From the NCBI RefSeq assembly GCF_016889705.1, contig NZ_CP069526.1, forward strand, positions 2,356,001 to 2,420,000: DNA of 64,000 nucleotides, read 5' to 3'. Each line of letters begins with the position of its first letter. Position 1 is the first letter of the stretch. The notes below the pieces were generated by a model. It had not been told where the DNA came from. It did not search any database and was given only the letters and a program-made list of their open reading frames with translations. Of the stretch, positions 1 through 8,713 are shown in pieces. Source of the DNA: Amycolatopsis sp. FDAARGOS 1241 (GTDB taxonomy: Bacteria; Actinomycetota; Actinomycetes; Mycobacteriales; Pseudonocardiaceae). The translations under genes and the position numbers were made by a program.

Positions 1-236
1 GTCCTGCGCGCGTCGACGCTGTGCAGTTGCGGTGCTTCGAGAAAGCACACGGGACGGATCGGCTCGGCTTGGGTGCGGCCGTCCTGGGCGACGTTTTCCG
101 CGGGGTATTCGCGCAACCAGACGCGGACGTCCGGGATCCGGTACGCCTCGTCGATGGCGGCGGAGACGTCCCGCATCATCGTCTGCTTGGCCTCGGGCCG
201 GATGCCCGCCGGCGCTTCGATGAAGAACTGCGGCAT
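1..236 (-). CDS. Tautomerase family protein (partial, runs off left edge)
   Basis: The start is ATG at 236, preceded on the minus strand by an AGGAG ribosome site. The protein begins MPQFFIEAPAGI, so processing would expose Pro1, the catalytic base of the 4-oxalocrotonate tautomerase superfamily. About 78 residues are visible before the window edge, longer than a classic 62-residue 4-OT subunit, which suggests a longer tautomerase relative. The gene is divergent from an ECF sigma factor. Family assignment rests on the N-terminal Pro and overall pattern; the substrate cannot be told. Confidence 0.65.
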   Translation of the reverse strand, partial: MPQFFIEAPAGIRPEAKQTMMRDVSAAIDEAYRIPDVRVWLREYPAENVAQDGRTQAEPIRPVCFLEAPQLHSVDARR

Positions 237-297
237 GGTGGTTCTCCTGTCGTGTTCGGTCGGGCTTGTGCCCTCAGTACGGGTGACGCGGCGACGG

Positions 298-333
298 CGC
301 GGACTCATCGGCCGGGCGACCGATGAGTCCGCG
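298..333. promoter_or_regulatory. 14-bp perfect inverted repeat between divergent genes
   Basis: CGCGGACTCATCGG (298-311) pairs perfectly with its complement at 320-333 around an 8-nt loop. It lies between the tautomerase start at 236 and the sigma-factor start. It could be an operator for divergent transcription or an RNA hairpin in a 5' leader. No U-tract follows, so a simple terminator is less likely. Confidence 0.55.
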
Positions 334-364
334 GCGCTCGGTGCGTCACACGGGGGTGACGGAT

Positions 365-1402
365 GTGACGAGCCCGGCCGGCCCGAGGGCCGCGGTACCG
401 GACGACGAGGTGGCGGCAGCGCTGGGAGGTGACCAGCGCGCGTACGCGGCACTGGTCGAACGCCATCGCGCCGAACTGCACCTGCACTGCTACCGGTTCA
501 CGGCGTCGACCCAGGACGCGGAGGACCTGGTCCAGGAGACGTTCTTGCGCGCGGGGGCCAAGCGGGCGAGCTTCCCGGGCCGCTCGACCTTCCACGCGTG
601 GCTCTACGGGATCGCGACGAACGCGTGCCTCGACGTGCTCCGGCGCCGGCCGAGACGGGTGACGCCGCCGGAAGTCAGCGGCCCGGCTGATCCGAGCCCC
701 GCCCGCCGACGGACCTCGCGTGGCTGGAGCCCTACCCGGACCGGCTCCTCGAGGACGTCGTGGCGTCCGGAGTCGATCCCGAGGCGATGCTGGTCCGGCG
801 GGAGGCCCACTGAGCTGGCGTTCCTGGCGGCGATCCAGCACCTGCCCCAGCGGCAACGGGCCGTGCTCATCCTGCGGGACGTGGTCGGGTGGCCGGCCGC
901 GGAAACGGCCGCCGCACTCGACGTGACGGTGGCGTCGGTGAACAGCGCGCTGCAACGCGCGCGGGAGACGCTCAGGAGGCGCTGGGTGCGAAACGACGCC
1001 GATCGCCGGGCGATCGCCCGGCTCGGCGAGGTCGAACAGGCAATGCTGGCGGGCATGGTCGACGCGTGGGAGCGCACCGACGTCGACGAGGTCGCCGCGC
1101 TGCTGGGCGCTCGGGCCCGGCTCGTCATGCCGCCCATGACGTCCTGGTACGACGGGCGGGAGTCGATCACGCAGTTCCTCGCCTCGCACGCCTTCACGCC
1201 GGGCATGACCGGCCACGTGCGCGCGATGGCGACCGCCGCGAACCGGCAACCCGCTCTGGGGATCTACCTCCGCGACGCGAACGCGCGGTTCCGGCCGTTC
1301 GCCCTGCTCGTCCTCACCGTCGAGCGTGAGGTGATCACGGAGCTGGCCCTGTTCCACCTGCCCCGGCTGTTCCCGCTGTGCGGGCTGCCCGTCGAGTGGT
1401 GA
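365..1402 (+). CDS. ECF RNA polymerase sigma factor with C-terminal SnoaL-like domain; linker out of frame
   Basis: Sigma-70 region 2 is clear (ALVERHRAEL, then DAEDLVQETFLRA), as is region 4 (LPQRQRAVLILRDVVGW with a helix-turn-helix). A roughly 110-residue C-terminal NTF2/SnoaL-like extension follows, the architecture of ECF families that carry a regulatory SnoaL domain. GTG 365 is preferred because the in-frame ATG at 323 lies inside a hairpin; GTG 356 is also possible. Between about 700 and 812 the annotated frame is nonsense, while the minus-one frame reads PPTDLAWLEPYPDRLLEDVV, the expected linker. This implies a one-base loss near 700 and a one-base gain near 811 that together restore the frame. 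The result is a full-length protein with about 37 scrambled linker residues. It may be functional, damaged, or a sequencing artefact. Confidence 0.75.
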   Translation: MTSPAGPRAAVPDDEVAAALGGDQRAYAALVERHRAELHLHCYRFTASTQDAEDLVQETFLRAGAKRASFPGRSTFHAWLYGIATNACLDVLRRRPRRVTPPEVSGPADPSPARRRTSRGWSPTRTGSSRTSWRPESIPRRCWSGGRPTELAFLAAIQHLPQRQRAVLILRDVVGWPAAETAAALDVTVASVNSALQRARETLRRRWVRNDADRRAIARLGEVEQAMLAGMVDAWERTDVDEVAALLGARARLVMPPMTSWYDGRESITQFLASHAFTPGMTGHVRAMATAANRQPALGIYLRDANARFRPFALLVLTVEREVITELALFHLPRLFPLCGLPVEW

Positions 1403-1474
1403 CCGAGCGGGCCCGCAACCTCGGCGAACCGCTGCGGGGCGTACGATGAGCCTGATCGGGGGAGGGCTGGAGCG

Positions 1475-1850
1475 GTGGTGCTGAGATGGGGTTTTCCCGT
1501 GGTCGGTGTCACCGACCTCGATCTGCTGCCGCGTTCTGGAATGCCGCTCTCGACCGGGAGGTGGCGCCGGAGTGGTTCAGCGGCACCTGGCGCACGCTCC
1601 GGCGGCGCGGCGGAGTGAGCAGGTCCTGGCGTTGATGCGCGGCGCGTCACCGGCCGAGCCGCGAGCTCGCTTGCACCTCGACCTCTTCGTGGACACGACC
1701 GAAGAACAACGGTCCGAAGTGGACCGTCTCGTCGCGCTGGGCGCGCAGCCGGTCGACCCGCCCGAGCCGGACTTCGTGGTGCTGGCGGATCTTGACGGAA
1801 ACCTGTTTTGCGTTGTCGACCTCAGCTGCGCACCGTCAGGAAGCGCGTGA
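1475..1850 (+). pseudogene. Glyoxalase/VOC-fold protein, broken by two frameshifts
   Basis: A GTG start at 1475 or 1478 follows a GGGGGAGGG ribosome site. Frame 1 reads LRWGFPVVGVTDLD, then a second frame reads AAFWNAALDREVAPEWFSG, and a third frame reads HLDLFVDTTEEQRSEV through DLDGNLFCVVD to the stop at 1850. Concatenated, this is a normal-length single-domain VOC protein of about 125 residues. Frame changes occur near 1528 and 1617. As written it cannot make an intact protein. Confidence 0.7.
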
Positions 1851-1884
1851 GTGCGGGTCAGCGTTCTGGTGTTCGCCGACCTTT

Positions 1885-2613
1885 CTACGCGGCCGCGGCG
1901 AACTCGCCGATCAGGGTGGCGAGTTCCGCCGGCCGCGAGGCGAACGGCGAGTGGTCACTGTCCACAGTGAACACGGGCTCGATCCGGGCCGCCCGGTGCA
2001 TCACGCGTTGCGCCTCGACGGGAAGCGCTCGGTCACGCAAACACTCGACATACCCCCGGCGCACTGTCCCGATTCCGGTCGCGGTCTGGGGGACCGGCTG
2101 GGTGAGCAGCGCCCGGGTCTCCGGCACGAGCCGCTGCGCGTACGCGTCGGCGATCTCCGGCGCGCAATCGCCGTAGAACGTCTCGCGGGCGTACTGCGGC
2201 GGAATCGTCGTCGTACCGGTCTCCGGGTCCCGCACCTGGTGCGCGGTCAATGACGTGGCGACCTCCGGCATGGCCAGCAGGTCGCCGAAGGTCTGGCCGT
2301 TCCGGGGCACGAACGCTGCCACGTACAAGAGCCCGCTGATCAGGCCGGGGATCTCCTGAGCGGCCCGGCTCACCGGCACGCCGCCCATGCTGTGCGCGAC
2401 CAGGGTCACCGGCTCACCCGCCGCGCGCACTGCCCCGACGACGGCGTCCGCGAAGTCGTCGAGACCGAACCGGGCCACGCGCGCAGCCTCGCCGCGGCCC
2501 GGCAGGTCCACCGCCGTCACGCCGTGGCCGGCGCCGGTCAGCAGGGGAACCACCGGGTCCCAGCACCACGAACCGTGCCACGACCCGTGAACCAGGACGA
2601 TGGTGCCCGACAC
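1885..2613 (-). CDS. Alpha/beta-fold hydrolase (esterase-like)
   Basis: The 242-residue protein has the HGSWHGS oxyanion strand-loop near residue 9, the nucleophile elbow AHSMGG near residue 73, and a C-terminal DSDHSPFASRP segment supplying the catalytic His. This layout matches small single-domain alpha/beta hydrolases related to plant methyl-salicylate or acetone-cyanohydrin type esterases. It has no signal peptide, so it is cytosolic. A decayed relative with the same HGSWHDG start lies at 11910-12641. The substrate is unknown. Confidence 0.85.
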   Translation of the reverse strand: MSGTIVLVHGSWHGSWCWDPVVPLLTGAGHGVTAVDLPGRGEAARVARFGLDDFADAVVGAVRAAGEPVTLVAHSMGGVPVSRAAQEIPGLISGLLYVAAFVPRNGQTFGDLLAMPEVATSLTAHQVRDPETGTTTIPPQYARETFYGDCAPEIADAYAQRLVPETRALLTQPVPQTATGIGTVRRGYVECLRDRALPVEAQRVMHRAARIEPVFTVDSDHSPFASRPAELATLIGEFAAAA

Positions 2614-2697
2614 GCGGTCGCCCCCTCACCGTGCTCTCTCGGACAGAGATAAGACATGATCACACGGTGAGGTCCGGACCGAGCCGCCGAGGCTCGT

Positions 2698-3450
2698 TCA
2701 GAAGTTGCCCTTCGCGGACCACCCGCCGTCGACGGCGTAGACGAGTCCGGTCAGGAACGACCCTTCGCGGAAGAAGTAGGCGACCATCGAGGCGATTTCC
2801 TCCGGCCGGCCGAGGCGGCGGATGAGGTGGGCGTTCGCGTTCGCCTGTTTCATCTCCGGGGTGATGTCGGCCAGGATCGGGGTGTCGATGGTGCCGGGCG
2901 CGATCGCGTTGATGAGGATGTTGCGCTCGGCGTATTCGAACGCGGCTTGCCGGGTGAGCGCGGCGACGCCGCCCTTGGCGGCGCTGTAGGACGCTAGGTT
3001 CGGCAGGCCCCGCAGTGCGGCGAGCGAGGAGATGTTGACGATGCGGCCGCCGCCGCGGTCGATCATCCCGGGGATGACGGCGCGCATGCCGAGCCACGGT
3101 CCCTTGAGGTCGGTGGCGATGACGTCGTCCCAGGCCTCCTCGGTGAGCCCGACGACGGAGTCTTCACTGATCATGTTCACCACGCCGGCGACGTTGGCCA
3201 GGTAGTCGATGCGGCCGAGGCGGCCGAGCACGTCGCCGACCGCGTCCGCCCAGGCGGCGGCGACGCGCACGTCCAGCGCCACGCCCTCCCCGGAGCCGCC
3301 CGCGGCTTTGATGTCCTGCACGGTGTCCGCGCAGTCCTGGATGTCCGCGCACACCACGTGCGAACCATCCTGGGCGAGCCGGATCGCAGTGGCGCGCCCG
3401 ATGCCCTGTGCGGCACCGGTGACGAGGGCGACGGTGTTCGGCGAAGTCAT
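2698..3450 (-). CDS. Short-chain dehydrogenase/reductase (SDR)
   Basis: The start is ATG at 3450 with a GGAGGT site; a further-upstream in-frame ATG at 3525 adds 25 residues unlike an SDR. The protein has 250 residues. It carries the NAD(P)-binding TGxxxGxG motif (TGAAQGIG), NVAG, the catalytic Ser of NISSLAALRG, YSAAKGG with the catalytic Tyr and Lys, and a C-terminal VDGGW. It is the last gene of a minus-strand run that begins with the CoA-transferase genes, 165 bp after the luciferase-like gene. It probably oxidises or reduces a hydroxy/keto intermediate of the same pathway; the substrate is not deducible. Confidence 0.9.
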   Translation of the reverse strand: MTSPNTVALVTGAAQGIGRATAIRLAQDGSHVVCADIQDCADTVQDIKAAGGSGEGVALDVRVAAAWADAVGDVLGRLGRIDYLANVAGVVNMISEDSVVGLTEEAWDDVIATDLKGPWLGMRAVIPGMIDRGGGRIVNISSLAALRGLPNLASYSAAKGGVAALTRQAAFEYAERNILINAIAPGTIDTPILADITPEMKQANANAHLIRRLGRPEEIASMVAYFFREGSFLTGLVYAVDGGWSAKGNF

Positions 3451-3615
3451 CTCCGACCTCCGGGGACGGGGTACAGGCCTTGGCGCCCTCCAGTGAAACC
3501 ACCGGCGCGCCCCCGGGTACAGCACACGCGGCCGCGGCTGTTGTGGACAGTCACAACGGTGGCCGTCGCGGGGGCGTACCCATTTGCCCCGTCCTGTGCG
3601 ACATCGGCCGGCCAG

Positions 3616-4518
3616 TCAGCCCAATGCCGGGATGATCTCCCTCGCGATCAGGTCCGCGTGTTCGGCCTGGTCGAACAGCGGCGTGAACAGCACGAGCTCG
3701 GCTCCGGCGTCGAGTACTTCGCGGACGGCGCGCACGCAGTCGTCCGGGGTGCCGGCGATGGCGGCGGCCTCGACGTCGGGGGAGAGGCCGCCGTAGAGAG
3801 CGGTGAGTTCGGCGTTGACGCGTTCGCGGGCGCGGGCGGCGTCGGCGTCGATGGCGATGTAGACGCGTTTGGCGATCTCGAAGTCCGGGCGGGGGTTCTC
3901 CGATCGGACGAACCGGACTTGGTCGGCGAAGGCGGTGGTCGGGGTGGAGCCCGCACCGAAGAAGCCGGTGCCGAGGTCGAGGGCACGCCGGAGGGCTTTC
4001 GGGCCGCTGCCGCCGAACCACAGGGGCGGGTGGGGTTTCTGGAAGGGCCGGGGCGTGATGCCGGCACCGGACAGCTGCCAGAAGTCCCCGTCGTGGTCGA
4101 CGGTTTCCTGCGTCCAGAGCGCCTTGAGCAGTTCGACGCCTTCGGTGAACCGCGCCAGGTAGCGGTCGGGTTGCATGCCGAACGCGGCGTACGGGCGGTT
4201 CTTGCCACCTGAGCCGACGCCCATCTCCAGGCGGCCGCGCGACAGCTGGTCCAGGCTGGCTGTGCTCTTCGCCAGCTGCGCCGGGATGTGCAGGGTGGAC
4301 ACGAACACCGTGCAGCCCAGCCGCAGCGTGTCTGTGCACGCGGCGGCGAAGGTCATCGCCTCCATCGGGCTCAGCTGCGGACGCCTGCCGAACACGGCCT
4401 CCTGCGTCCACGCGCTGTGGTAACCCGCTTCCTCCGCCCGCGCCAGATACTCCCGGAAAGCACCGGGATCGAACGAACCGTCCGAGTAGTACTGGGGAAT
4501 CGCAATCGCATACCTCAC
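3616..4518 (-). CDS. Luciferase-like (LLM class) F420-dependent oxidoreductase
   Basis: This 300-residue TIM-barrel protein of the bacterial luciferase superfamily has the F420-group features: RYAIAIPQ at the N-terminus, [13 protein letters not shown] for cofactor phosphate binding near residue 92, and a [12 protein letters not shown] segment. The GTG start at 4518 overlaps the TGA of the upstream CoA-transferase B gene (GTGA), so translation is coupled. The role is probably oxidation or reduction of a small organic substrate in the same catabolic operon. Confidence 0.88.
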   Translation of the reverse strand: MRYAIAIPQYYSDGSFDPGAFREYLARAEEAGYHSAWTQEAVFGRRPQLSPMEAMTFAAACTDTLRLGCTVFVSTLHIPAQLAKSTASLDQLSRGRLEMGVGSGGKNRPYAAFGMQPDRYLARFTEGVELLKALWTQETVDHDGDFWQLSGAGITPRPFQKPHPPLWFGGSGPKALRRALDLGTGFFGAGSTPTTAFADQVRFVRSENPRPDFEIAKRVYIAIDADAARARERVNAELTALYGGLSPDVEAAAIAGTPDDCVRAVREVLDAGAELVLFTPLFDQAEHADLIAREIIPALG

Positions 4519-5261
4519 GACTCGATCTTACGGCCGGCGAGCCGTTCCAGCCTCGTTGACCAGGATGCGGAGAAGCCGGCCGCGGCGCGGAAAACGCCTG
4601 CACCGCGCCCTGGCACGCGTTGGGTGGTCACGGCCGGGAGCACCGGGGCGTCGGTGAAGGCCTGGACCGACGCGGCGTCTTCCCCGGGCGCCAGTGACAC
4701 CAGCCGCAGGCCGGCCGGGGTGACGTCGAGGACGGCGAGGTCGGTGATGATGCGGTCGACGACTCCGGCGCCGGTCAGGGGGAGCGTGCAGCGCGAGACG
4801 ATCTTCGGCGTCCCGTCTTTCGTGACGTGATCGGTGAGGACCACGACGCGGTTGGCGCCGGCGACGAGGTCCATGGCGCCACCCATGCCCTTGACGAGGG
4901 CACCGGGCACGCTCCAGTTGGCTAGGTCGCCGTTCGCCGCGACCTGGAACGCCCCGAGCAGGGCCAGGTCGATGTGGCCGCCGCGGATCATGGCGAAGGA
5001 GGTGGCGGAGTCGAAGAAGCTGGCTCCAGGCGCGACGGTCACGGTCTGCTTGCCGGCGTTGATCAGGTCGGCGTCTTCCTCGCCGTCGCGGGGGAACGCG
5101 CCGAGTCCGAGGATGCCGTTCTCGCTCTGGAGGGTCACGTGGACGCCGTCGGGCACGTGGTTCGCGACCAGGGTCGGGATGCCGATGCCGAGGTTGACGT
5201 AGTCGCCGTCGCACAGTTCGCGGGCGGCGACGGCGGCCATCTCGTCGCGGGTCCAGCTCAT
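4515..5261 (-). CDS. CoA-transferase subunit B (3-oxoacid/3-oxoadipate type)
   Basis: The 248-residue protein has the family core [16 protein letters not shown] and the SENGILG motif, whose Glu forms the covalent CoA thioester. It also has GGAMDLV and [11 protein letters not shown], typical of the beta subunit. It is about 30 residues longer than usual because of an unusual C-terminal tail after residue 205. Its ATG overlaps the stop of the A-subunit gene (ATGA), and its own stop overlaps the next gene, so three genes are translationally coupled. The A partner is frameshifted, so the enzyme is probably inactive unless another A subunit exists. Confidence 0.88.
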   Translation of the reverse strand: MSWTRDEMAAVAARELCDGDYVNLGIGIPTLVANHVPDGVHVTLQSENGILGLGAFPRDGEEDADLINAGKQTVTVAPGASFFDSATSFAMIRGGHIDLALLGAFQVAANGDLANWSVPGALVKGMGGAMDLVAGANRVVVLTDHVTKDGTPKIVSRCTLPLTGAGVVDRIITDLAVLDVTPAGLRLVSLAPGEDAASVQAFTDAPVLPAVTTQRVPGRGAGVFRAAAGFSASWSTRLERLAGRKIES

Positions 5262-5954
5262 GCGTTCGCCACCTTCTTCGGGCGCACGGTGCGCTTTTCG
5301 ATCGCCTTCTCGCGCTCGCGCGCGGCGACGAGCCGGTGCACGAACACGTCAGGGGTGACGACCTGAGCGGGATCGGTGAACTCCTCGAGCAGGTGCTCGG
5401 TTTCGGTCACGCAGACCGCCCGCACGCGGCGACGCGGGGGTTGAAATTGCGCGTGGCGAGCCGGTAGGTCAGGTTGCCGGCGCGGTCGGCCGTGTGGGCG
5501 TGCACGAGCGACAGGTCGGCGACGATACCGCGTTCGAGCACGGCGGTCCGCCCCTCGAATTCGGCGTGCGGCTTGCCTTCCGCGACCGGGGTGCCGACGC
5601 CGGTGGGCGTGTAGAAGGCGGGGATGCCCGCGCCACCCGCACGCAGCCGTTCGGCGAGGGTGCCTTGCGGCACGAGTTCCACGTCGAGCTCGCCCGCGAG
5701 CGCTTGCCGCGCGAAGAGCTTGTTCTCCCCGACGTAGGAAGCGACCACTGTGGACACCTGGTGGTTTCGAGCAGGAGCCCGAGGCCCTGTCCGTCGACGC
5801 CCATGTTGTTGGACACGACGGTCAGGTCGCGCACTCCGGAGTCCCGCACCGCTTCGATGAGGTCCGTCGGGTTGCCGCTGAGACCGAACCCGCCGACCGC
5901 GACGGTCAGCACGTCGGCGACCGCTTCGGCCGCACTGCCGTAGATCGTCGGCAA
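5258..5954 (-). pseudogene. CoA-transferase subunit A, broken by two frameshifts
   Basis: TTG at 5954 follows an AAGGAG site with 6-nt spacing. The first frame gives [14 protein letters not shown], then [16 protein letters not shown] and [18 protein letters not shown], the CoA-transferase alpha signature. Near 5760 the reading must change frame to continue as [17 protein letters not shown] through [14 protein letters not shown]. Near 5415 it must change again to read [18 protein letters not shown] to the stop at 5258. Each junction can be mended by a one-base change. The gene is first in the operon and divergent from an IclR regulator. Confidence 0.8.
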
Positions 5955-5969
5955 CGCACGCTCCTTCCT

Positions 5970-5980
5970 GTTCACTGAAC
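5970..5980. promoter_or_regulatory. Palindrome, candidate IclR-type operator (operon side)
   Basis: GTTCACTGAAC is a perfect 11-bp palindrome (GTTCA-C-TGAAC) just upstream of the TTG start of the CoA-transferase operon. It shares half-sites with a second palindrome 90 bp away. It probably overlaps the operon promoter or leader and may be bound by the adjacent IclR-family protein. Confidence 0.6.
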
Positions 5981-6070
5981 GATCGATCACCACAGCCCAA
6001 TTCACCGCAGCGCGGTGCGTCAACCACTCGGCCGGAAGCTCTCGCTTGGCAATCGGCTGTTCGCGGAGGC

Positions 6071-6085
6071 GTTCACTCAGTGAAC
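6071..6085. promoter_or_regulatory. 15-bp perfect palindrome, candidate IclR-type operator (regulator side)
   Basis: GTTCACTCAGTGAAC has 7-bp arms around one central base and ends 13 bp before the ATG of the IclR gene. The GTTCA/TGAAC half-sites match the palindrome at 5970-5980. The pair in one divergent intergenic region suggests both autoregulation and operon control. Confidence 0.65.
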
Positions 6086-6098
6086 GTCAGCTGGGGCC

Positions 6099-6863
6099 AT
6101 GACGAACCCGCCCGCCCACCTGATCGGCCGCGTGGCGACGGTGCTGCGCGCGCTGTCGAACGGCGAAGGCTCGACCAGGTCGGAGGTGGCGCGTGCCGCC
6201 GGGCTGGCTCGCCCGACCGCGCACCGCCTGCTCACCGCACTGGCCGAGGAGGGGTTCGTCGACCGGGAGCACCGCAGCGGGCAGTGGCACCTGGGCCCGG
6301 AGCTGTACTTGCTCGGGGAGGTCGCCGCCCAGCGCTACGACGTGACCGAGCACGCGCGCGCCAGCGTGCACCGCTTGGCCGAAGCGACGGGGGAGAGCGC
6401 GTTCTTCTCCGCCCGCCGGGGCGAGGAGACCGTGTGCCTGGTGCGCGAAGACGGCAGCTTTCCGATCCGCTCCTTCGTGCTGTACGAGGGCGCGCTGTTC
6501 CCCCTCGGCGTGGTCTCGGCCGGCCTCGTCGTGCTGGCGATGCTGCCCGACCACGAGATCGACGACTACCTGGCCCGCGTCGACCTCACCGCCAAGTGGG
6601 GACCCGAGCACGGCGCGGACGCCCTCCGCGCCCGGATCACGCGCACGCGAAAGGCGGGTTTCGCGCTCAACCCCGGGCTGGTCGTCGAAGGCAGCTGGGG
6701 CCTGGCCGCCGCCGTGTTCAACCGTGCCGGCACCCCAGCGTGGGCCCTCGCCGTGACCGGCGTCGAGTTCCGCTTCCCCGAGCAGCGCCGGGCCGAGCTC
6801 GGTCCTCTGCTGCTGTGGGAAGCCCACCACCTCACCGGGCAGCTCGGCTCGGCCGGAGGGTAG
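6099..6863 (+). CDS. IclR-family transcriptional regulator
   Basis: The 254-residue protein has an N-terminal winged helix (STRSEVARAAGLARPTAHRLL, residues about 25-45) and a C-terminal effector domain with the typical LVREDGSFPIRSF, PLGVVSAGLVVLA and GSWGLAAAVFN segments. It is divergent from the CoA-transferase/LLM/SDR operon and is the obvious candidate to control it. The effector is probably an aromatic or dicarboxylic intermediate, by analogy with PcaR/PcaU-type members. That is inference. Confidence 0.9.
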   Translation: MTNPPAHLIGRVATVLRALSNGEGSTRSEVARAAGLARPTAHRLLTALAEEGFVDREHRSGQWHLGPELYLLGEVAAQRYDVTEHARASVHRLAEATGESAFFSARRGEETVCLVREDGSFPIRSFVLYEGALFPLGVVSAGLVVLAMLPDHEIDDYLARVDLTAKWGPEHGADALRARITRTRKAGFALNPGLVVEGSWGLAAAVFNRAGTPAWALAVTGVEFRFPEQRRAELGPLLLWEAHHLTGQLGSAGG

Positions 6864-7000
6864 CCACCCGCCGGTCGTGCGCTGGCCACCGTGCGGCAGG
6901 CCCTGACCAGCGTTCTGTTGTCCGCGATCCCGTACCTCGTGGCGCCCATCGCGATGCCGTGCTGGTGACCGCGGGCCGCCGGGTGGAGGAAGCTGAGGGC

Positions 7001-7543
7001 ATGAAAAGCGCACTCGTCGTGGGGGACATCCAGCGCGGCATCACCGGCCGGTACGCGTTCGCCAGGAACGTCGCGGTCCCCCTGGTCGAACTGCTGCCCC
7101 GGGCCCGCGGCGCAGGGACGCTCGTCGTGTTCGTCCACACGGCCTTTCGCGTCAACCGCGCCGACCTGCCGCCGGGCGACACGCCGTTCGCGTATTTCTA
7201 CGGCGCCGGGGACAGCTTCCACGAAGGCGCACCGGGCACCGAAGTGGATCTGCCGGTGCAGGAAGCCGACGTGGTGGTGCTCAAACGCCGGACCAGCGCT
7301 TTCGCGGGCACCGACCTCGACCTGGTGCTCCGCGCGCAGGGAGTGGCCGAGCTCGCCGTCGCGGGCGTCGCCACCAGCGCGATGGTCGCCGCGACCTGCT
7401 ACGACGCCGCCGACCGCGGGTACCACGTCACGGTGTTGTCCGACGGCTGCGCCGACGCGGACCCGGCCGTGCACGACTTCTTCCTGCAGAAGGTCTTCCC
7501 GAGCCGCGGCTTCGCCACGGTGTCCTGCGCGCAGTGGCGGTAG
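7001..7543 (+). CDS. Isochorismatase-family cysteine hydrolase
   Basis: The 180-residue protein has the catalytic triad in the expected order: Asp9 (VVGDIQRG), Lys95 (VVLKRRTSAF) and Cys133 (MVAATCYDA), plus the non-proline cis-peptide region VATSAMV. The ATG at 7001 follows a GGAGGAAG site. Relatives hydrolyse isochorismate, nicotinamide, N-carbamoyl compounds or other amides; the substrate here is unknown. It is cytosolic and stands alone, convergent with a decayed glyoxalase gene. Confidence 0.88.
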   Translation: MKSALVVGDIQRGITGRYAFARNVAVPLVELLPRARGAGTLVVFVHTAFRVNRADLPPGDTPFAYFYGAGDSFHEGAPGTEVDLPVQEADVVVLKRRTSAFAGTDLDLVLRAQGVAELAVAGVATSAMVAATCYDAADRGYHVTVLSDGCADADPAVHDFFLQKVFPSRGFATVSCAQWR

Positions 7544-7550
7544 CGCCCGG

Positions 7551-7891
7551 TCAGGTCGTCGAGCCCCACACCGCCAGCTGGCCCGCCACCGGGCTCCCGG
7601 AAGTGGAAGCGCCGCCCGCTCGGGATGGCGAAGGGGCTCGGCTGTGATGACGCCGCCCGCGTTCACGACGGCCTGCTGCGCGTGCGCGAGGCCGTCGGTG
7701 CGCATCACCACCAGGGGCGCGGCCGGCTGTTCGGCCGCGTCCGCTGGGAACCCGAGCGTGGGATCGGCTCCCCGGACGTCGGCGTAGTCGGGGCCGTACG
7801 GCGTCGCCGTCCAGCCGGACGCCTGCTCGAAGAACCGTCCGTCCGCGGCGGCCGACGCGGACGGGAACTCGACGAAATCGATCGGGTACAC
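7551..7891 (-). pseudogene. Glyoxalase/VOC-fold protein, broken by two frameshifts
   Basis: From about GTG 7891 the frame reads YPIDFVEFPSASAAADGRFF, then ASGWTATPYGPDYADV, a normal VOC N-terminal half. Near 7625 a shift is needed to read PFAIPSGRRFHFREPGGG, and near 7575 another to read QLAVWGSTT and stop at 7551. Together the pieces give a one-domain protein of about 113 residues. The start is weakly supported. Confidence 0.65.
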
Positions 7892-8713
7892 GGGCCCGAC
7901 CCCAGCCCGCGCCACCGACGATTTTCGCCGTGCGAGGAACGGCCGAGCCGCTGGAGCCGGGCAGCGGGTCCGCACGTCGTAGGATCTTGCGATCGAACGC
8001 GACGGAGCGGGAGGCAGACCCGGCGATGGTGGTGGGAGGGAACAGCACCCGCTCGGCGCGGAGAGCGCGGATCCGGGTCTCACCCGGGCCTCGGGGGCGC
8101 ACCACGCGCATCGCAGCAACCCGATACCCGTCCGCACTTCCGCCACGCTGCCAACCTGGTTGTGGGTGACGTCGATGGCGCCGAACTCCCGCCGACAGGA
8201 CCGCAGTTGCGTCCGCTGGTTGCCGTCCACCTTGGACGGTGGATCGCCCGCCGGCAGGACACGTTGTCGGCAGTTTCGGGTGCGGCCAGATCCCGTAGGA
8301 CTGCGGCACCGTCGCGATCGGCCGGTACTCGGGCGCGGCGTTGCGCCGGGCCCCGGCGGGGGAGACGGCTTTGCCGAGCACCGAGATCTCGTCGCCGGAC
8401 GTCTGTGCTGCGCTTTCCGGTCGTGCCGGTGCTGCTGGACCACCTCGGCAACGCGGCGTCCCCGGGCAACGCGGGGGCGGCAGTCGCGAAGCCGGTCGTG
8501 CCCCCTTGACATCTCGGTCCGCCACCCCCGTGCCGGTTCCCTCGGCGAGCACCAGGCGATCCTGCCGGCCGGCATCACCCGGAACCCGGAGGCGGCCGCG
8601 ACGCGCTACCACGTGAGAGCCGCCCGGCGTGCGTTGCTCGTGAACCGAACCCGGCGGAAGGAGGGGACGCCGCCACCCGGGCGTCCCTTGAGCACGAAGG
8701 AGCCTGCGCGGAA
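7892..8713. other. Degenerate intergenic stretch without an intact gene
   Basis: No frame holds a convincing full gene. Minus-strand fragments suggest an old beta-propeller gene, listed separately. The last 20 bases hold the AAGGAG ribosome site for the stress-protein gene at 8714. Confidence 0.6.
8000..8520 (-). pseudogene. Possible remnant of a YVTN/lactonase-type beta-propeller protein
   Basis: Scattered minus-strand pieces in different frames resemble YVTN-type propeller repeats: QTSGDEISVL, RPIATVPQSYGIWPHP and FGAIDVTHNQVGSV. None joins into a long frame. This is a weak resemblance judged by eye. A frameshift-tolerant protein search of 7900-8600 would settle it. Confidence 0.3.

Noticed and set aside
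6080..7000. Plus-strand frame leading into the isochorismatase gene
   Set aside because: It overlaps the IclR gene in another frame and has no family features; the hydrolase begins at ATG 7001 with its own ribosome site.
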